DNA of 64,000 nucleotides from Bin107 sp965221655 (GCA_965221655.1 OZ244906.1:2046001-2110000), one strand, 5' to 3'. Shown: positions 13,758 to 22,531, counted from the stretch's first letter. The notes: generated by a model from the sequence alone, not told the origin. Made by a program: numbers and translations.

Positions 13758-13880
13758 TGATATTTCTCGTTCCGAAAGAACACGTACGACACCGGTTTCC
13801 CGGCGCGCTTCCCGTCCCTTCGGGATCAATCGGGAATCGTACTACTGAGCCCGTTCAGGTCCGTCACATATCCTATTCTT

Positions 13881-13893
13881 TTTTCAAAGAGCA
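13881..13893 (-). promoter_or_regulatory. boxA antitermination site in the rRNA leader
   Basis: The minus strand reads TGCTCTTTGAAAA about 125 nt before 16S, followed by an A-rich tract. It closely matches boxA and parallels the second copy before 23S. Confidence 0.7.
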
Positions 13894-13921
13894 TCGCTTC
13901 TTGAAACAAGAAGGAAACGCC

Positions 13922-13951
13922 AGATTACCAGTACCACATGTTTCGTGTCAA
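13922..13951 (-). promoter_or_regulatory. Candidate rRNA operon promoter
   Basis: On the minus strand there is a perfect TTGACA, an 18-nt spacer and TAATCT as a -10. It lies about 165-195 nt before 16S and about 30 nt before the boxA site, the expected order. The remaining leader (13758-13880) holds short inverted repeats typical of 16S processing stems. Nothing recognisable lies between 13952 and 14150. Confidence 0.65.
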
Positions 13952-14150
13952 CCGCTTTTCAGAAAAAACCTGCGAGGCCGGAACGGCGAGAGACGCCGCC
14001 GCACCCACCCTGCAAAGCGCGCGAAATATAGTGCGTCGCGCGGGCCTTGTCAAAGGGAAAAACCGGTTTTTTCGCCGTTCTCACCAAAAAAATTTCGGGG
14101 CAACCGCTCCCGGCAAACGGCGCGCCCGCAAGGGCTTGCCATACAACGCC

Positions 14151-15905
14151 TTACGCGACCCCGCCCTGTTCCGCCAGCGCCGCCGTCGTGGGCGGCTCGC
14201 CGGGTGCGGGAGCCTCCTCCTCCTCCCCGACCACCCGGGCGCGTCTGGCGAGGAGTTCGCCCCCCTCGAGCGAGAGCACCACGTTGCAGCGCCACTCCTC
14301 GCGCATCTCGGGGTAATCGACCCGAAAATGTCCGCCCCGGCTCTCCTCGCGCGCGAGGGCGGCCGAGGCGAGCATCCGCGCCACGCCGATGAGGTTGTGC
14401 GTCTCCTGAATGCGCCGCATGCACTCAAAGCGCTTGCGGGGAGTGTCGCCGGCCACGGCGGCCCCGTTGTTTTCGACCTCGAGCTCCCCGAGGCGCGCGA
14501 GAGCTTTCTCAAGACGCGCGCCCTCGCGAATCTGCCCGATGCCCTCCACCCCCACGCGCTGCACGTCGAGCCGCAGGCGCTTGTCGTCGGGGCCGCTCCC
14601 GTTCTCCAGGCGCGCGCGCAACTCCTCCACCCCCGCGCGCCAGCCGCCGCCCTCAGGATCAGGCCGCTCGAGCCGCGCACCCTCGCACGCAGCCCCGATG
14701 CCCGCGCGCAGCCCGAAGACGTAGCTGTCCGCCAGGGCCGCGCCGCCCGTGCGGTTCGCTCCGTGCACGCCGCCCGCCGCCTCGCCGCCCGCGTAGAGGC
14801 CCGCCAGGTTCGTGCGGCCCCACTCGTCGATGCGTATGCCGCCCAGGTAGGTGTGGGGGCCGCTCGCCACCTCGATGGGGGAGTCGGCCATGTCCACGCC
14901 CTGGGTCTTGAAGACGCGGATGATGTCGGCCGTCGCCCCGTCGTTCACCTCTTCGATAACGTGGCGCGCGTCCAGGTAGACGCCGTGGTTCTCGGTGCCG
15001 CGCCCCCGAAAAATCTCCATGCCCACACCGCGGTTCACCACCGCGCGCGTGGCGCGCTCGCCGCGCTCGGGGTCGTAGTTCCACATGAAGCGCTCGCCGT
15101 CCTTGTTGTAGAGATAGGCGCCCGCGTTGATGAAGCCGCTCGTGTGCGGGGGATAGCCCCTGATCTTGCGCGGCGCCGCCGCCAGCAACTGGTAGTCGAT
15201 AAACTCCATGTCGATGAGCTCCGCCCCCGCGCGAAGCGCCATGGCGTAGCCGTCGCCCGAGATGTAGGGCGGGGAGTCGTTCACCTCGTGGAGCTGCGGA
15301 GCGCCGCCCGTGGCCATGACCGTCGCGCGCGCGTGCACCACCAGCGGCACGCCCTCCCTGTAGAGGAACCCCCGGGCGCCGACGACGCGCTCTCCCTCCT
15401 TCATCAGGTCCACGAAGATGGCGTGCTGTATCGTCTCCACTCCCCACTCGCCCATCTTGCGCGCGAGGGACTGCATGAGGGGCTTGCCCATCAACTTGCC
15501 GCAGTGCAAAAGGCGGGGGAAGCGGTGCGAGGCGCTTTTCTTCTGGTGGTAGCGCCCGTCCTCCATCCGCACGAGCCCCAGCCCCCAGGCGTCGAGTTCG
15601 ATCGTCCTGTCGATGGCCTCGCGGCTCATGATGCGCATCAGCCTGTGGTTGCATACCCCGTAGCTCGCCTCGACGGAATCCGCATAGAGGAACTCAGGTC
15701 TGTCGGTGGGCTCGGAGTGGCCCATCGCGGCCGTATAGCCGCCGCGCGCCATGGAGGAGCTCCCCGAGGGAAACGTGGCCTTGGTGACGAGCAGGGGTTT
15801 GACGCCCGAGCGCACGCAACCCACCGCCGCCATCATGCCCGCGACGCCGCCGCCGATGATGAGGACGTCCGTCTCGATTCTTCTCGCTTGCGCCAGTGGA
15901 GCCAA
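14151..15905 (-). CDS. FAD-dependent oxidoreductase of the fumarate reductase/succinate dehydrogenase flavoprotein family
   Basis: A 584-residue flavoprotein. The dinucleotide fold opens at residue 14 (VLIIGGGVAGMMAA), then ARGGYTAAMG. The second FAD segment is GLYAGGEAAGGVHGANRTGGAALADSYVFG in two pieces near 380-410, followed by a C-terminal helical domain with SRGGHFRVDYP. The family reduces or oxidises dicarboxylates or similar substrates. No iron-sulfur or membrane-anchor subunit is nearby, so it is more like stand-alone flavoproteins (L-aspartate oxidase, aprA-like or thiosulfate/organic-acid variants) than respiratory SDH. I use TTG 15905 as the start, with GGAGG 7 nt upstream. It follows the hydrolase gene by 18 nt. 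Confidence 0.85.
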   Translation of the reverse strand: MAPLAQARRIETDVLIIGGGVAGMMAAVGCVRSGVKPLLVTKATFPSGSSSMARGGYTAAMGHSEPTDRPEFLYADSVEASYGVCNHRLMRIMSREAIDRTIELDAWGLGLVRMEDGRYHQKKSASHRFPRLLHCGKLMGKPLMQSLARKMGEWGVETIQHAIFVDLMKEGERVVGARGFLYREGVPLVVHARATVMATGGAPQLHEVNDSPPYISGDGYAMALRAGAELIDMEFIDYQLLAAAPRKIRGYPPHTSGFINAGAYLYNKDGERFMWNYDPERGERATRAVVNRGVGMEIFRGRGTENHGVYLDARHVIEEVNDGATADIIRVFKTQGVDMADSPIEVASGPHTYLGGIRIDEWGRTNLAGLYAGGEAAGGVHGANRTGGAALADSYVFGLRAGIGAACEGARLERPDPEGGGWRAGVEELRARLENGSGPDDKRLRLDVQRVGVEGIGQIREGARLEKALARLGELEVENNGAAVAGDTPRKRFECMRRIQETHNLIGVARMLASAALAREESRGGHFRVDYPEMREEWRCNVVLSLEGGELLARRARVVGEEEEAPAPGEPPTTAALAEQGGVA

Positions 15906-15923
15906 GCATCCGCCTCCCGCGCG

Positions 15924-16760
15924 CTAGGCCTGCCGCTGCCTCGCCAGAAACTCCGAGACGTGCTCGTTTACGAGGTCGGGATTCTCGATGGCCATCAGAT
16001 GCCCCACGCCGGGAACCACCATCTTCTCGGCCCCCTCTATCCGCTCGGCCAACTCCTCCGCACAGCCGTGGAAGCCGCTCAGGTCGCGCTCTCCCACCAT
16101 GAGCAGGGTGGGTGCGGCAACCTTGCCCGCTATGTCGGCGAGCGAAACGTCCTGGGGCAGATCGTGGTCGAGCCAATGCGGACCCGTGTAGGTGAGCAGC
16201 ATTTCCTCCGCCCAGGCGGCGGCGTCCTCGTTCTCGCGCAGGGGGGCGAAGATGGGAAGCTCCGACCAGTAGTCTTTCGCCGCCCGCAGCCCCTCGGCCC
16301 GCAGCGTGGCCATGGTCTGGAGCCTCTGGTCGGCAAAATCAGGCATGAAGCGGGGAAAGTCGTAACCCGCCCCCATGGAGATGACCGAGGCCGTCTTCTC
16401 CGGATGCGCCGCGGCGAAGCCGAGTGCGACGCCGGCTCCCCGGCTCAGACCCACGAGGTGGGCCTTTTCCACCCGGATGGTTTCGAGCAATTCGGCCAGG
16501 TCCGCCACCTCGAGGTCGCGCCCGTAGCCCGTGGGGGGCTTTTCGGAGCGCCCGTGGCCCCGCAGGTCGTAGGTGATGACCCGGTACGTCCCGCGCAGGG
16601 CGGCCCTTTGCCGATCCCACATCGAGCGATTCAGTCCGTGTCCGTGCAGCAACACGACGGGGGGCTCGGGCGTGTTCATCCCCGTGTCGTCATAGGAAAT
16701 CTGGACTCCGTTGCATACCGCTTGCGCCACAGGAATTGCCTCCGGCGGGATGTTGATCAT
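15924..16760 (-). CDS. Alpha/beta hydrolase
   Basis: A 278-residue alpha/beta-hydrolase fold enzyme. The oxyanion motif is VVLLHGHGLNRSMWD, followed by YDLRGHGRSEKP. The nucleophile elbow is GLSRG (Ser), the acid lies in VGERDLSGF, and the catalytic His in GVGHLMAIE near the C-terminus. The triad is complete. The start is ATG 16760, with GGAG 8 nt before; the much longer open frame upstream is unsupported. It is first in a two-gene unit with the FAD oxidoreductase, so it probably hydrolyses an ester or lactone in the same pathway. The substrate is unknown. Confidence 0.9.
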   Translation of the reverse strand: MINIPPEAIPVAQAVCNGVQISYDDTGMNTPEPPVVLLHGHGLNRSMWDRQRAALRGTYRVITYDLRGHGRSEKPPTGYGRDLEVADLAELLETIRVEKAHLVGLSRGAGVALGFAAAHPEKTASVISMGAGYDFPRFMPDFADQRLQTMATLRAEGLRAAKDYWSELPIFAPLRENEDAAAWAEEMLLTYTGPHWLDHDLPQDVSLADIAGKVAAPTLLMVGERDLSGFHGCAEELAERIEGAEKMVVPGVGHLMAIENPDLVNEHVSEFLARQRQA

Positions 16761-16963
16761 CCAGACCGCTCCGCCCGGCTCGGTCGCGAGCCGTCCCGCG
16801 TCGGCGGCGGGGCTGGGTAGAAGAAATGGTGTATACAACGATTCGCCCCGATGCGCAAAGCGCGGGGCGGGCGCGAACCTCGGGCGCGCTTCAAACCAAG
16901 CCCCTTTTGCGACACAATGGCCTCCTCCGCGCGATGCGCCGAAACCGCCCGACGGGAAAACCC

Positions 16964-17374
16964 ATGCGACTCGCCTACGAGCACGCCCACATCGTCCACC
17001 GCGATCACGACGCAGCGGTGCGCTTCTACCAGGAGGTGCTGGGAGCGCGCATCCTCGACGCACGCGAGCGCAAGGGCGCACCCCAGACCAAGCTCGCCAT
17101 AGGAGGCGGAATGCTGATCGTGCGCGGCGTGCGCCCCGGCGAGGACCCCGCACCCGCGGGCAGCTCGCCCCGGCTGGGCGTCGACCACCTGGGCTTCTAC
17201 GTGGACGACCTCGCAGCTGCGCGCGCGCGGCTCCTCAAACGCGGCGTCGCCATCGTCGAGGAAGACGACATGCCGCACCTCAAATACCTCTACTTCGCGG
17301 CGCCCGACGGCGTCGTGCTCGAACTCATGGAGAAAAAGACGACGCCCGCGGCGCCAAGCGACGAGGAGCCTTAA
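16964..17374 (+). CDS. Glyoxalase/bleomycin-resistance (VOC) family protein
   Basis: A 136-residue VOC-fold protein with two beta-alpha-beta-beta-beta modules. Module 1 is YEHAHIVHRDHDAAVRFYQEVLGARIL, with His as the likely first metal ligand. Module 2 is GVDHLGFYVDDLAAARARL and ends YFAAPDGVVLELME, giving the second His and a Glu ligand. VOC enzymes include lactoylglutathione lyase, dioxygenases and isomerases; the reaction here cannot be told. The start ATG 16964 has GACGGG upstream. The stop lies 4 nt before the next gene, so it is co-transcribed with the creatininase-family gene. Confidence 0.88.
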   Translation: MRLAYEHAHIVHRDHDAAVRFYQEVLGARILDARERKGAPQTKLAIGGGMLIVRGVRPGEDPAPAGSSPRLGVDHLGFYVDDLAAARARLLKRGVAIVEEDDMPHLKYLYFAAPDGVVLELMEKKTTPAAPSDEEP

Positions 17375-17378
17375 GCAC

Positions 17379-18128
17379 ATGGAAAAAGCCCGCACCCTGA
17401 TGGAGATGACCAACCCCGAGGCCGAGGAGATCCTCGCGCGCACCGCCCTCGCCATCTTGCCCCTGGGCAGCGTGGAGCAACACGGCGCGCACCTGCCGAT
17501 GGGCACGGACTACTACGCGGCGGAATCGTTCGCGCGGCGCGTGGGTGCGCTGACGGGCGGATTGGTGGTGGATTTTTGCCCCTTCGGCGTAACCCCGCTG
17601 CACATGGGCTTCGGCGGCACGATCACCCTGCGCTCGGACACGATGATTCGCCTCATGCGCGACGTGGTGGCGAGCCTCCACGAACACGGGGCGCGCAGGG
17701 TCGTCTTTTTGAACTGGCACGAGCGCAACCTGCCCGCCATGGAAATCGCCGCCGAGGACGCACAGAACGCGCACGAGGGGCTGCGCATCCTCATCGTGCA
17801 CGCGCACTTCATCGCCAAGGACCTCTACGGCCAGGAGGTGGGTCTCACCCACGGCGGGGAGCTGGAGGCTCTGCCCGTGCTCGCCGACAGGCCGTCGCTC
17901 GCGCACCTCGAGCGCGCCACCGACCCCTCGCCCATGGGCCATGGTGCGCAGAGCGACGCGGCCCGGCGCGATCCGGCGGTCTACTATATCCCCAAAGACG
18001 TGCGCGATATGTACGAAACGGGCTGGTACGGACAGATACAGGACACCTCCCCCGCGCGGGTGGATGAGGTGATGGAGGGCGTCTCCAAAGAGGCCGCCGC
18101 CCGCATCAAGGCGTATTTCGGAATATAG
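17379..18128 (+). CDS. Creatininase family amidohydrolase
   Basis: A 249-residue protein of the creatininase family, which opens cyclic amides or formamides with two metals. The N-terminal metal motif is LPLGSVEQHGAHLPMGTD (Glu and His ligands). FVT-like PLHMGFGGTITL follows, and THGGELEALP near 165 corresponds to the family HAGxxET region. The usual NGHGGN motif is replaced by LNWHERN (about 112-118), an unusual variant that keeps the His and the last Asn. It is translationally close to the VOC gene. Confidence 0.88.
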   Translation: MEKARTLMEMTNPEAEEILARTALAILPLGSVEQHGAHLPMGTDYYAAESFARRVGALTGGLVVDFCPFGVTPLHMGFGGTITLRSDTMIRLMRDVVASLHEHGARRVVFLNWHERNLPAMEIAAEDAQNAHEGLRILIVHAHFIAKDLYGQEVGLTHGGELEALPVLADRPSLAHLERATDPSPMGHGAQSDAARRDPAVYYIPKDVRDMYETGWYGQIQDTSPARVDEVMEGVSKEAAARIKAYFGI

Positions 18129-18186
18129 TGAAAACAAGACCGCGAACGGACACCCTCCCCATCAGACCGGGTGACGCAAGCCGAAA

Positions 18187-18226
18187 CAAAAACCCCGGCC
18201 CGCCTGCCGAAACAGACGGGCCGGGG
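18187..18226 (-). terminator. Rho-independent terminator after the ammonium transporter gene
   Basis: On the minus strand CCCCGGCCCG and CGGGCCGGGG form a perfect 10-bp stem followed by TTTTTG. It ends the minus-strand run that finishes with the ammonium transporter. The stem could also help end the convergent creatininase transcript, but no T-run follows on that side. Confidence 0.85.
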
Positions 18227-18409
18227 AATTACTTGCCGCCGGGGCCTTTTTTGTCGCTTTCTTATCTATCGCGAGCCGGCCCCGCCAGGCGGGGGCATCG
18301 CCCTGAGGAGCGTTTCGGCCTATTTCGACCCCGCCGTGCGGCGGGCGCAAATCGGTGCACACTGCATCCGGGGCGGCGCGGCCCCCGGCGCTTGCGTTTG
18401 GGCGGGGCG

Positions 18410-19795
18410 CTACCCCTCCCCGCGAACGGTGCGCACGTCGTCCTCATCGGGCATGAGCACGAACTCGGGGTAGGCCTCGATGCCGAGTTCCGCGGAATCC
18501 TGGCCGAGTTCCTCCGCCGTGCGCGGCACCCGCACGCGCATGGTCTTGTCCAGAACCACCCACAGGACGTAGGAGACGACGAAGACGAACACACCCACCG
18601 CCGCCACACCGAGGAGCTGGACCCAGAAGTTGCCGCCCGCCGCGATGCAGACCGCGAGCGTCCCCCAGACGCCGGCGAACAGGTGGGCGGGAATCGCGCC
18701 CACCACGTCGTCTATCTTGAGTTTCCCGAGCAACTCGATGCCCAGTGCGCAGACCAGGCCGCCGCCGGCGCCGATGAGAATCGCCCAGTAATGCTGGGCC
18801 AGGTCCGGCCCCGCCGTGATGGCGACGAGCCCGCCGATGGCGCCGTTGAGGACCGCGAGCAAGTCCACGCGCCCGAAGATCGCATACGCGCTCAGGAGCA
18901 CGGCGAGGCAGCCGGCCGCCGCCGCGAGGTTCGTGTTCACGAGAACGTTGCTCATCGTCACCGCGTCGGCCACCCCATTGAGGGCGAGCATCGAGCCGCC
19001 GTTGAAGCCGAACCAGCCGAACCACAGGATGAACACTCCCAGCGTCACCAGCGGCACGTTCGAGGAGGGCGTGGGCTTGACGCTGCCGTCAGGCCGGAAC
19101 TTGCCCCGCCGCGCACCCACGACGATGGCGCCGGCGAGCGCCGCCCACCCACCGGTGGAGTGGACGACCGTCGAGCCGGCGAAGTCCTTGAAGCCCATGG
19201 CTCCGAGCCAGCCTCCGCCCCACGTCCAGGCGCCCACCAGCGGGTAGATGACGGCCGTCAGGACGGCGACGAACACGAAGAACGACCAGATGCGCACGCG
19301 CTCGGCCAATGCGCCCGAGACGATGGAGGCGGTGGTCGCCACGAACGTCATCTGGAAAAACCAGAACGCCACGCTCGCGTAGCCGCGCGTCAGCAACTCC
19401 CCGCTCGCCTTCCCGCCCGCCAGGGCGGCGAGCTCGCCCGCCTCGGGGCGGAAGAAGAGGCGAAGCGCGCCGCTCGGCCCCGAGACGTCCACGAACATGA
19501 GGTTGTAGCCCAGAAGGTAGAACATGATGCCTGCAATCGCGTAGAGGCCGATGTTCTTGAGGCAGATGGCAGAAACGTTCTTGGTGCGCACCGAACCCGA
19601 CTCGAGCATGGCGAAGCCCGCGCACATCCACATGACCAGGGCGCCGCAAATCAGCAGAAAAAAGGTGCCGAATATGAAATGCTCGGTGGTGATGCGGGTT
19701 TCGAGAGCGGTCGCGGCGTGGGCGGGCAGGGCGGCGGCAACGAGCAGGCCCGAAACGGCGAAGCACAGTAGAGACGTTCGACGACGCAACTGCAT
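18410..19795 (-). CDS. amt: Ammonium transporter (Amt/MEP/Rh family)
   Basis: A 461-residue inner-membrane channel with a signal-peptide-like start (MQLRRRTSLLC...AHA) and about 11 membrane segments. Family landmarks are present: CAGFAMLESGSVRTKN, FAGSTVVHSTGGWAALAGA with the first pore His, FGWFGFNGGS, and AIPAHLFAGVWGTLA with the second pore His. A soluble tail of about 50 residues follows the last segment. The start is ATG 19795, with GGAGG 6 nt upstream. No glnK regulator gene is next to it, which is unusual. Its place at the end of the aminotransferase/selenoprotein run suggests it handles ammonium taken up or leaking in the same pathway. Confidence 0.95.
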   Translation of the reverse strand: MQLRRRTSLLCFAVSGLLVAAALPAHAATALETRITTEHFIFGTFFLLICGALVMWMCAGFAMLESGSVRTKNVSAICLKNIGLYAIAGIMFYLLGYNLMFVDVSGPSGALRLFFRPEAGELAALAGGKASGELLTRGYASVAFWFFQMTFVATTASIVSGALAERVRIWSFFVFVAVLTAVIYPLVGAWTWGGGWLGAMGFKDFAGSTVVHSTGGWAALAGAIVVGARRGKFRPDGSVKPTPSSNVPLVTLGVFILWFGWFGFNGGSMLALNGVADAVTMSNVLVNTNLAAAAGCLAVLLSAYAIFGRVDLLAVLNGAIGGLVAITAGPDLAQHYWAILIGAGGGLVCALGIELLGKLKIDDVVGAIPAHLFAGVWGTLAVCIAAGGNFWVQLLGVAAVGVFVFVVSYVLWVVLDKTMRVRVPRTAEELGQDSAELGIEAYPEFVLMPDEDDVRTVRGEG

Positions 19796-19866
19796 GGATT
19801 CCCTCCTCATGGAAACGCAGTTCGCTCCGCGGACGAAACGCGCGCGCCGGGCGTGAACGAGGCAAC

Positions 19867-20472
19867 TCAGGCGGGCGGGGGCACCTCCTTGCCGTAAATC
19901 TTCTCGGACTGCGCCTGGGTGACGGCGTTCCCCTCCGGGTCGTGCATGGGGTAGGCGTCGAGCGTGCGCATGAAAACCTGCAAGCCGTAGTGGAGGGCCA
20001 CCATCGCCCCGATTTCCATAATCTGCGCCTCGGAATAGTGCTTCTTGCCCTCGTCGTAGAAGGCCTTGTCCAGCCTGGCGGGGTCGCGGTACATCCAGTA
20101 GGAAAAGCGCAGCGCCCACTTTTCCGCCTCGGTGAACCGCGGGTCGTTCTCGAAGTCGCCGCAGGCCGCCTCGATGCGCTCTTCCGTCAGGCCCTCCTTG
20201 CGCGCCTGGCCGGAGCGCAGGTTGGCGAAGTAGGTGTCCTGCGCGGTGCGGGCGAGCTGGATGCGAATCATCTCCTTGAGCTTGTGGTCCACCCCGCCCA
20301 TGGCGTGGGAGCGGTGCATGGCTTCGTGCAGCGCGCCCGCGTAGCCGGGCACGCGGGCCATGATGCGCGAGAACAGAGCGTCGGGCGCGAGGGTCTCGGC
20401 GGTGCGCTCCATGATGCGCTCCCAGCCTTTCTCCTCAATGGATTCGGGGTCGAGCGGCTCGATGATGGGCAT
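19867..20472 (-). CDS. Carboxymuconolactone decarboxylase-like protein lacking the redox motif
   Basis: A 201-residue AhpD/carboxymuconolactone-decarboxylase-like helical protein. It aligns throughout with the CxxU selenoprotein encoded 3 nt upstream: VDHKLKEMIRIQLAR matches IDHGLKEIIRVQLSR, and the C-terminal FMRTLDAYPM matches FFRTLDFYPM. At the redox positions it has Asp79 and Phe82 (QDTYFAN) where the neighbour has Cys79 and Sec82. It therefore cannot do the same thiol/selenol chemistry. It may be a structural partner in a mixed oligomer, or it may have gained another role. Clearly a tandem duplicate. Confidence 0.85.
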   Translation of the reverse strand: MPIIEPLDPESIEEKGWERIMERTAETLAPDALFSRIMARVPGYAGALHEAMHRSHAMGGVDHKLKEMIRIQLARTAQDTYFANLRSGQARKEGLTEERIEAACGDFENDPRFTEAEKWALRFSYWMYRDPARLDKAFYDEGKKHYSEAQIMEIGAMVALHYGLQVFMRTLDAYPMHDPEGNAVTQAQSEKIYGKEVPPPA

Positions 20473-20475
20473 GGT

Positions 20476-21132
20476 CTAACCCTCACCTGCGTCCGCGCCC
20501 TCGGCCAGGGCGCGCTCGAGCGGGCCGCTCGTGTGCGAGACGGGGCAGTCGCCGTATATGCGGCGCGACTCCTCCTGGCTCACGAGCCTGCCGTCGGGCG
20601 AGAACATGGGGTAGAAGTCCAGCGTGCGGAAGAAGGTGTGGTAGCCCACGTTGAAGCCGATGAACGCGCCGAGCTCCACGATTTCCGCCTCCGTGTAGTG
20701 CGCGCGAAGCCGCTCGTAGAAGGCCGCGTCGATCTTTTCGGGTTCGGAATCCATGAGTTCGCTGTATTCGAGGGCGAGTTTTTCCGCCTCGGTGAACTGC
20801 GTGCTCTCACGCCAGTTGTCGATGCCCTCGTCGATTTTCTCTTCCGTCAGGCCTGCCTGCTTCGCCGAAGCAGAACGCACGTTGCCTCAGTAGTTGCACG
20901 ACGCGCGGCGGGAGAGCTGGACGCGGATGATCTCCTTGAGGCCGTGGTCGATGGCGCCCGTGTTGAACACCGCCCCCCAGGCGAGATACATCGATTTCGC
21001 CAGCTCCTCGTTGTGTCCCTGAATGGCGTGAAAGGCGGGGTCGGGCGCCTTGTGCTTGAGCGCCTTGTTGACGAAAGGCGCCAGCTTCGACTTCTTGAGC
21101 TCCTCGATGTCGAGCAGCGTGATGTTGGACAT
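20476..21132 (-). CDS. AhpD/carboxymuconolactone decarboxylase-like selenoprotein (CxxU), in-frame UGA at 20887-20889
   Basis: Translation from ATG 21132 (GAGGAG upstream) meets an in-frame UGA at codon 82 and, if it is read as selenocysteine, continues to TAG at 20476 for 218 residues. The sequence around it is RRASCNYUGNVRSAS, so C79 and U82 form the CxxU version of the CxxC redox centre of AhpD-like peroxidases. Both halves match the paralogue encoded next to it, which proves the reading frame continues across the UGA. A perfect 7-bp hairpin follows at bacterial SECIS distance. The likely role is a thiol-dependent peroxidase or decarboxylase-like redox enzyme. AhpD-like selenoproteins are known from marine metagenomes. 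Confidence 0.88.
20857..20889 (-). promoter_or_regulatory. Bacterial SECIS hairpin with its UGA (CMD-like selenoprotein)
   Basis: On the minus strand, UGA is followed after 13 nt by CTGCTTC-GGC-GAAGCAG, a perfect 7-bp stem with G at the start of the loop. The apical loop lies 20 nt after UGA. This fits known bacterial SECIS rules: a loop about 16-37 nt away and a G in the first two loop positions. Confidence 0.8.
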
Positions 21133-21169
21133 CGCTCTTTTCTCCTCAGAAACGGCGGCGAGAAACGTT

Positions 21170-22531
21170 TCAGCCCGCGCTCTCGGCCTGCACGCGGCGC
21201 AGGGCGGCATCGAGTGCTGAGGCGGCGCGCTCGGCCTCCTCTTCACGAAAGACCAGCGGCGGACTGATGGTTACGGTGTTCGAGGGGCCCGCCGCGATGC
21301 CTGCGTTCTTCCCGAAAATGACGCCTTGCTCCTTCGCGTAGGCCAGCACTTTGGCGGTGGCCGCCGTGGAGAGCGGCGCACCGTCTTCTTCTATGAGTTC
21401 GACGCCCCAGATGAGGCCCACCCCCCGCACGTCGCCCACGCAGGGGATGTCCGAGAGCCTTTGCAGCAACCCGCCCAGGTAGGCGCCCACCTTCGCCGCG
21501 CGCGCGGGCAGCTCCTCGCCCGTCATGATCTCGAGGTTCTTGAGCGAGGCCGCGCACGCAGCGGGGTGTCCGCCGTAGGTGTTCACCTGCAAGAAGCCCG
21601 TATCGCCCTCGGCGTTGAGCGCTTCGAAGACGGCCTCGGTGGTCGCCGTCGCCCCGATGGGCAGATATGCGCTGCTGAGCCCCTTGGCCATCGTCATGAC
21701 GTCGGGCTTGACCTCATACAGGTCAGAAGCGAAAAGCTGCCCCGTGCGCCCGAAGCCGGTGATGACCTCATCGGCAATGAACAACACCCCGTAGCGCGCG
21801 CACACCGCGCGCATTTGCTTGAGGTAATCCGCGGGCGGGGGAATCACGCCGCCTCCGCCGATGACGGGCTCGGCAATGAACGCCGCCACGGTCTCCGGGT
21901 CCTCGTAGCGGATGACCTCGTCGAGTTCTTCCGCGCACCGCCGGGCGAGCTCTTCTTCCGACGCCGCGCCGCTGCGGTAGAAGTAGGGCGCGCTCACGTG
22001 AATCACCCCCGGCAGGAGGGGCTCGAACATCGCGCGCCTGAGCGTTTGCCCGGTGAGGCTCGCCCCGCCGATGGTCGCTCCGTGGTAGCCCTGGTGGCGG
22101 GCGATGATCTTGTAGCGCCGCCCGCCGTTTAAGCGTCCGTAGGCGCGGGCGATCTTGATGGCGGTGTCCACCGCCTCGGAGCCCGAGTTCACGAACCACA
22201 CGCGCTCGATTCCCTCGGGCAGCATGGAGGCGAGTCGCTCGGCGAGTTTGGCCGCGGGCGGGTTCACCTGGGTCAGGGGGTAGTAGGCGAGCTCGCACAT
22301 CTGCTCGTAGGCGGCGCGCGCGACCTCCTCGCGCCCGTAGCCGATGTTGACACACCAAAGCCCCGCCATGGCGTCGATGTACTCCTTGCCCGCGGCGTCC
22401 CGGATGGTGGAGCCGTTTGCGCTGACGACGACGTCGAGCGGGTTTTCCTCCAGCCCCGCGTGATTCATGAGCGGATGCCAGACGTGCGCCCTGTCCATCG
22501 CTCGCAGGGATTCGGCCGTGGCGGTGTTCAT
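21170..22531 (-). CDS. Class III (omega-amino acid-pyruvate type) aminotransferase
   Basis: A PLP enzyme of about 453 residues. Landmarks: HVWHPLMNH at the N-terminus, VWFVNSGSEAVDTAIKIAR for the phosphate site, HQGYHGATIGGASLTG, and the cofactor site LFIADEVITGFGRTG (Asp) with MAKGLSSAYLPIGA carrying the Schiff-base Lys. The pattern fits beta-alanine/omega-amino acid:pyruvate or putrescine-type transaminases. Two ATGs are possible (22540 and 22531); I prefer 22531 because GAAGGA lies 8 nt upstream. It is followed by the CxxU selenoprotein gene after 37 nt. It would move the amino group from the pathway substrate. Confidence 0.92.
   Translation of the reverse strand: MNTATAESLRAMDRAHVWHPLMNHAGLEENPLDVVVSANGSTIRDAAGKEYIDAMAGLWCVNIGYGREEVARAAYEQMCELAYYPLTQVNPPAAKLAERLASMLPEGIERVWFVNSGSEAVDTAIKIARAYGRLNGGRRYKIIARHQGYHGATIGGASLTGQTLRRAMFEPLLPGVIHVSAPYFYRSGAASEEELARRCAEELDEVIRYEDPETVAAFIAEPVIGGGGVIPPPADYLKQMRAVCARYGVLFIADEVITGFGRTGQLFASDLYEVKPDVMTMAKGLSSAYLPIGATATTEAVFEALNAEGDTGFLQVNTYGGHPAACAASLKNLEIMTGEELPARAAKVGAYLGGLLQRLSDIPCVGDVRGVGLIWGVELIEEDGAPLSTAATAKVLAYAKEQGVIFGKNAGIAAGPSNTVTISPPLVFREEEAERAASALDAALRRVQAESAG

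Noticed and set aside
20887..20889. UGA as a disabling stop in the CMD-like gene
   Set aside because: Both halves align with the neighbouring intact paralogue, the UGA falls on the CxxC position and a SECIS-like hairpin follows.
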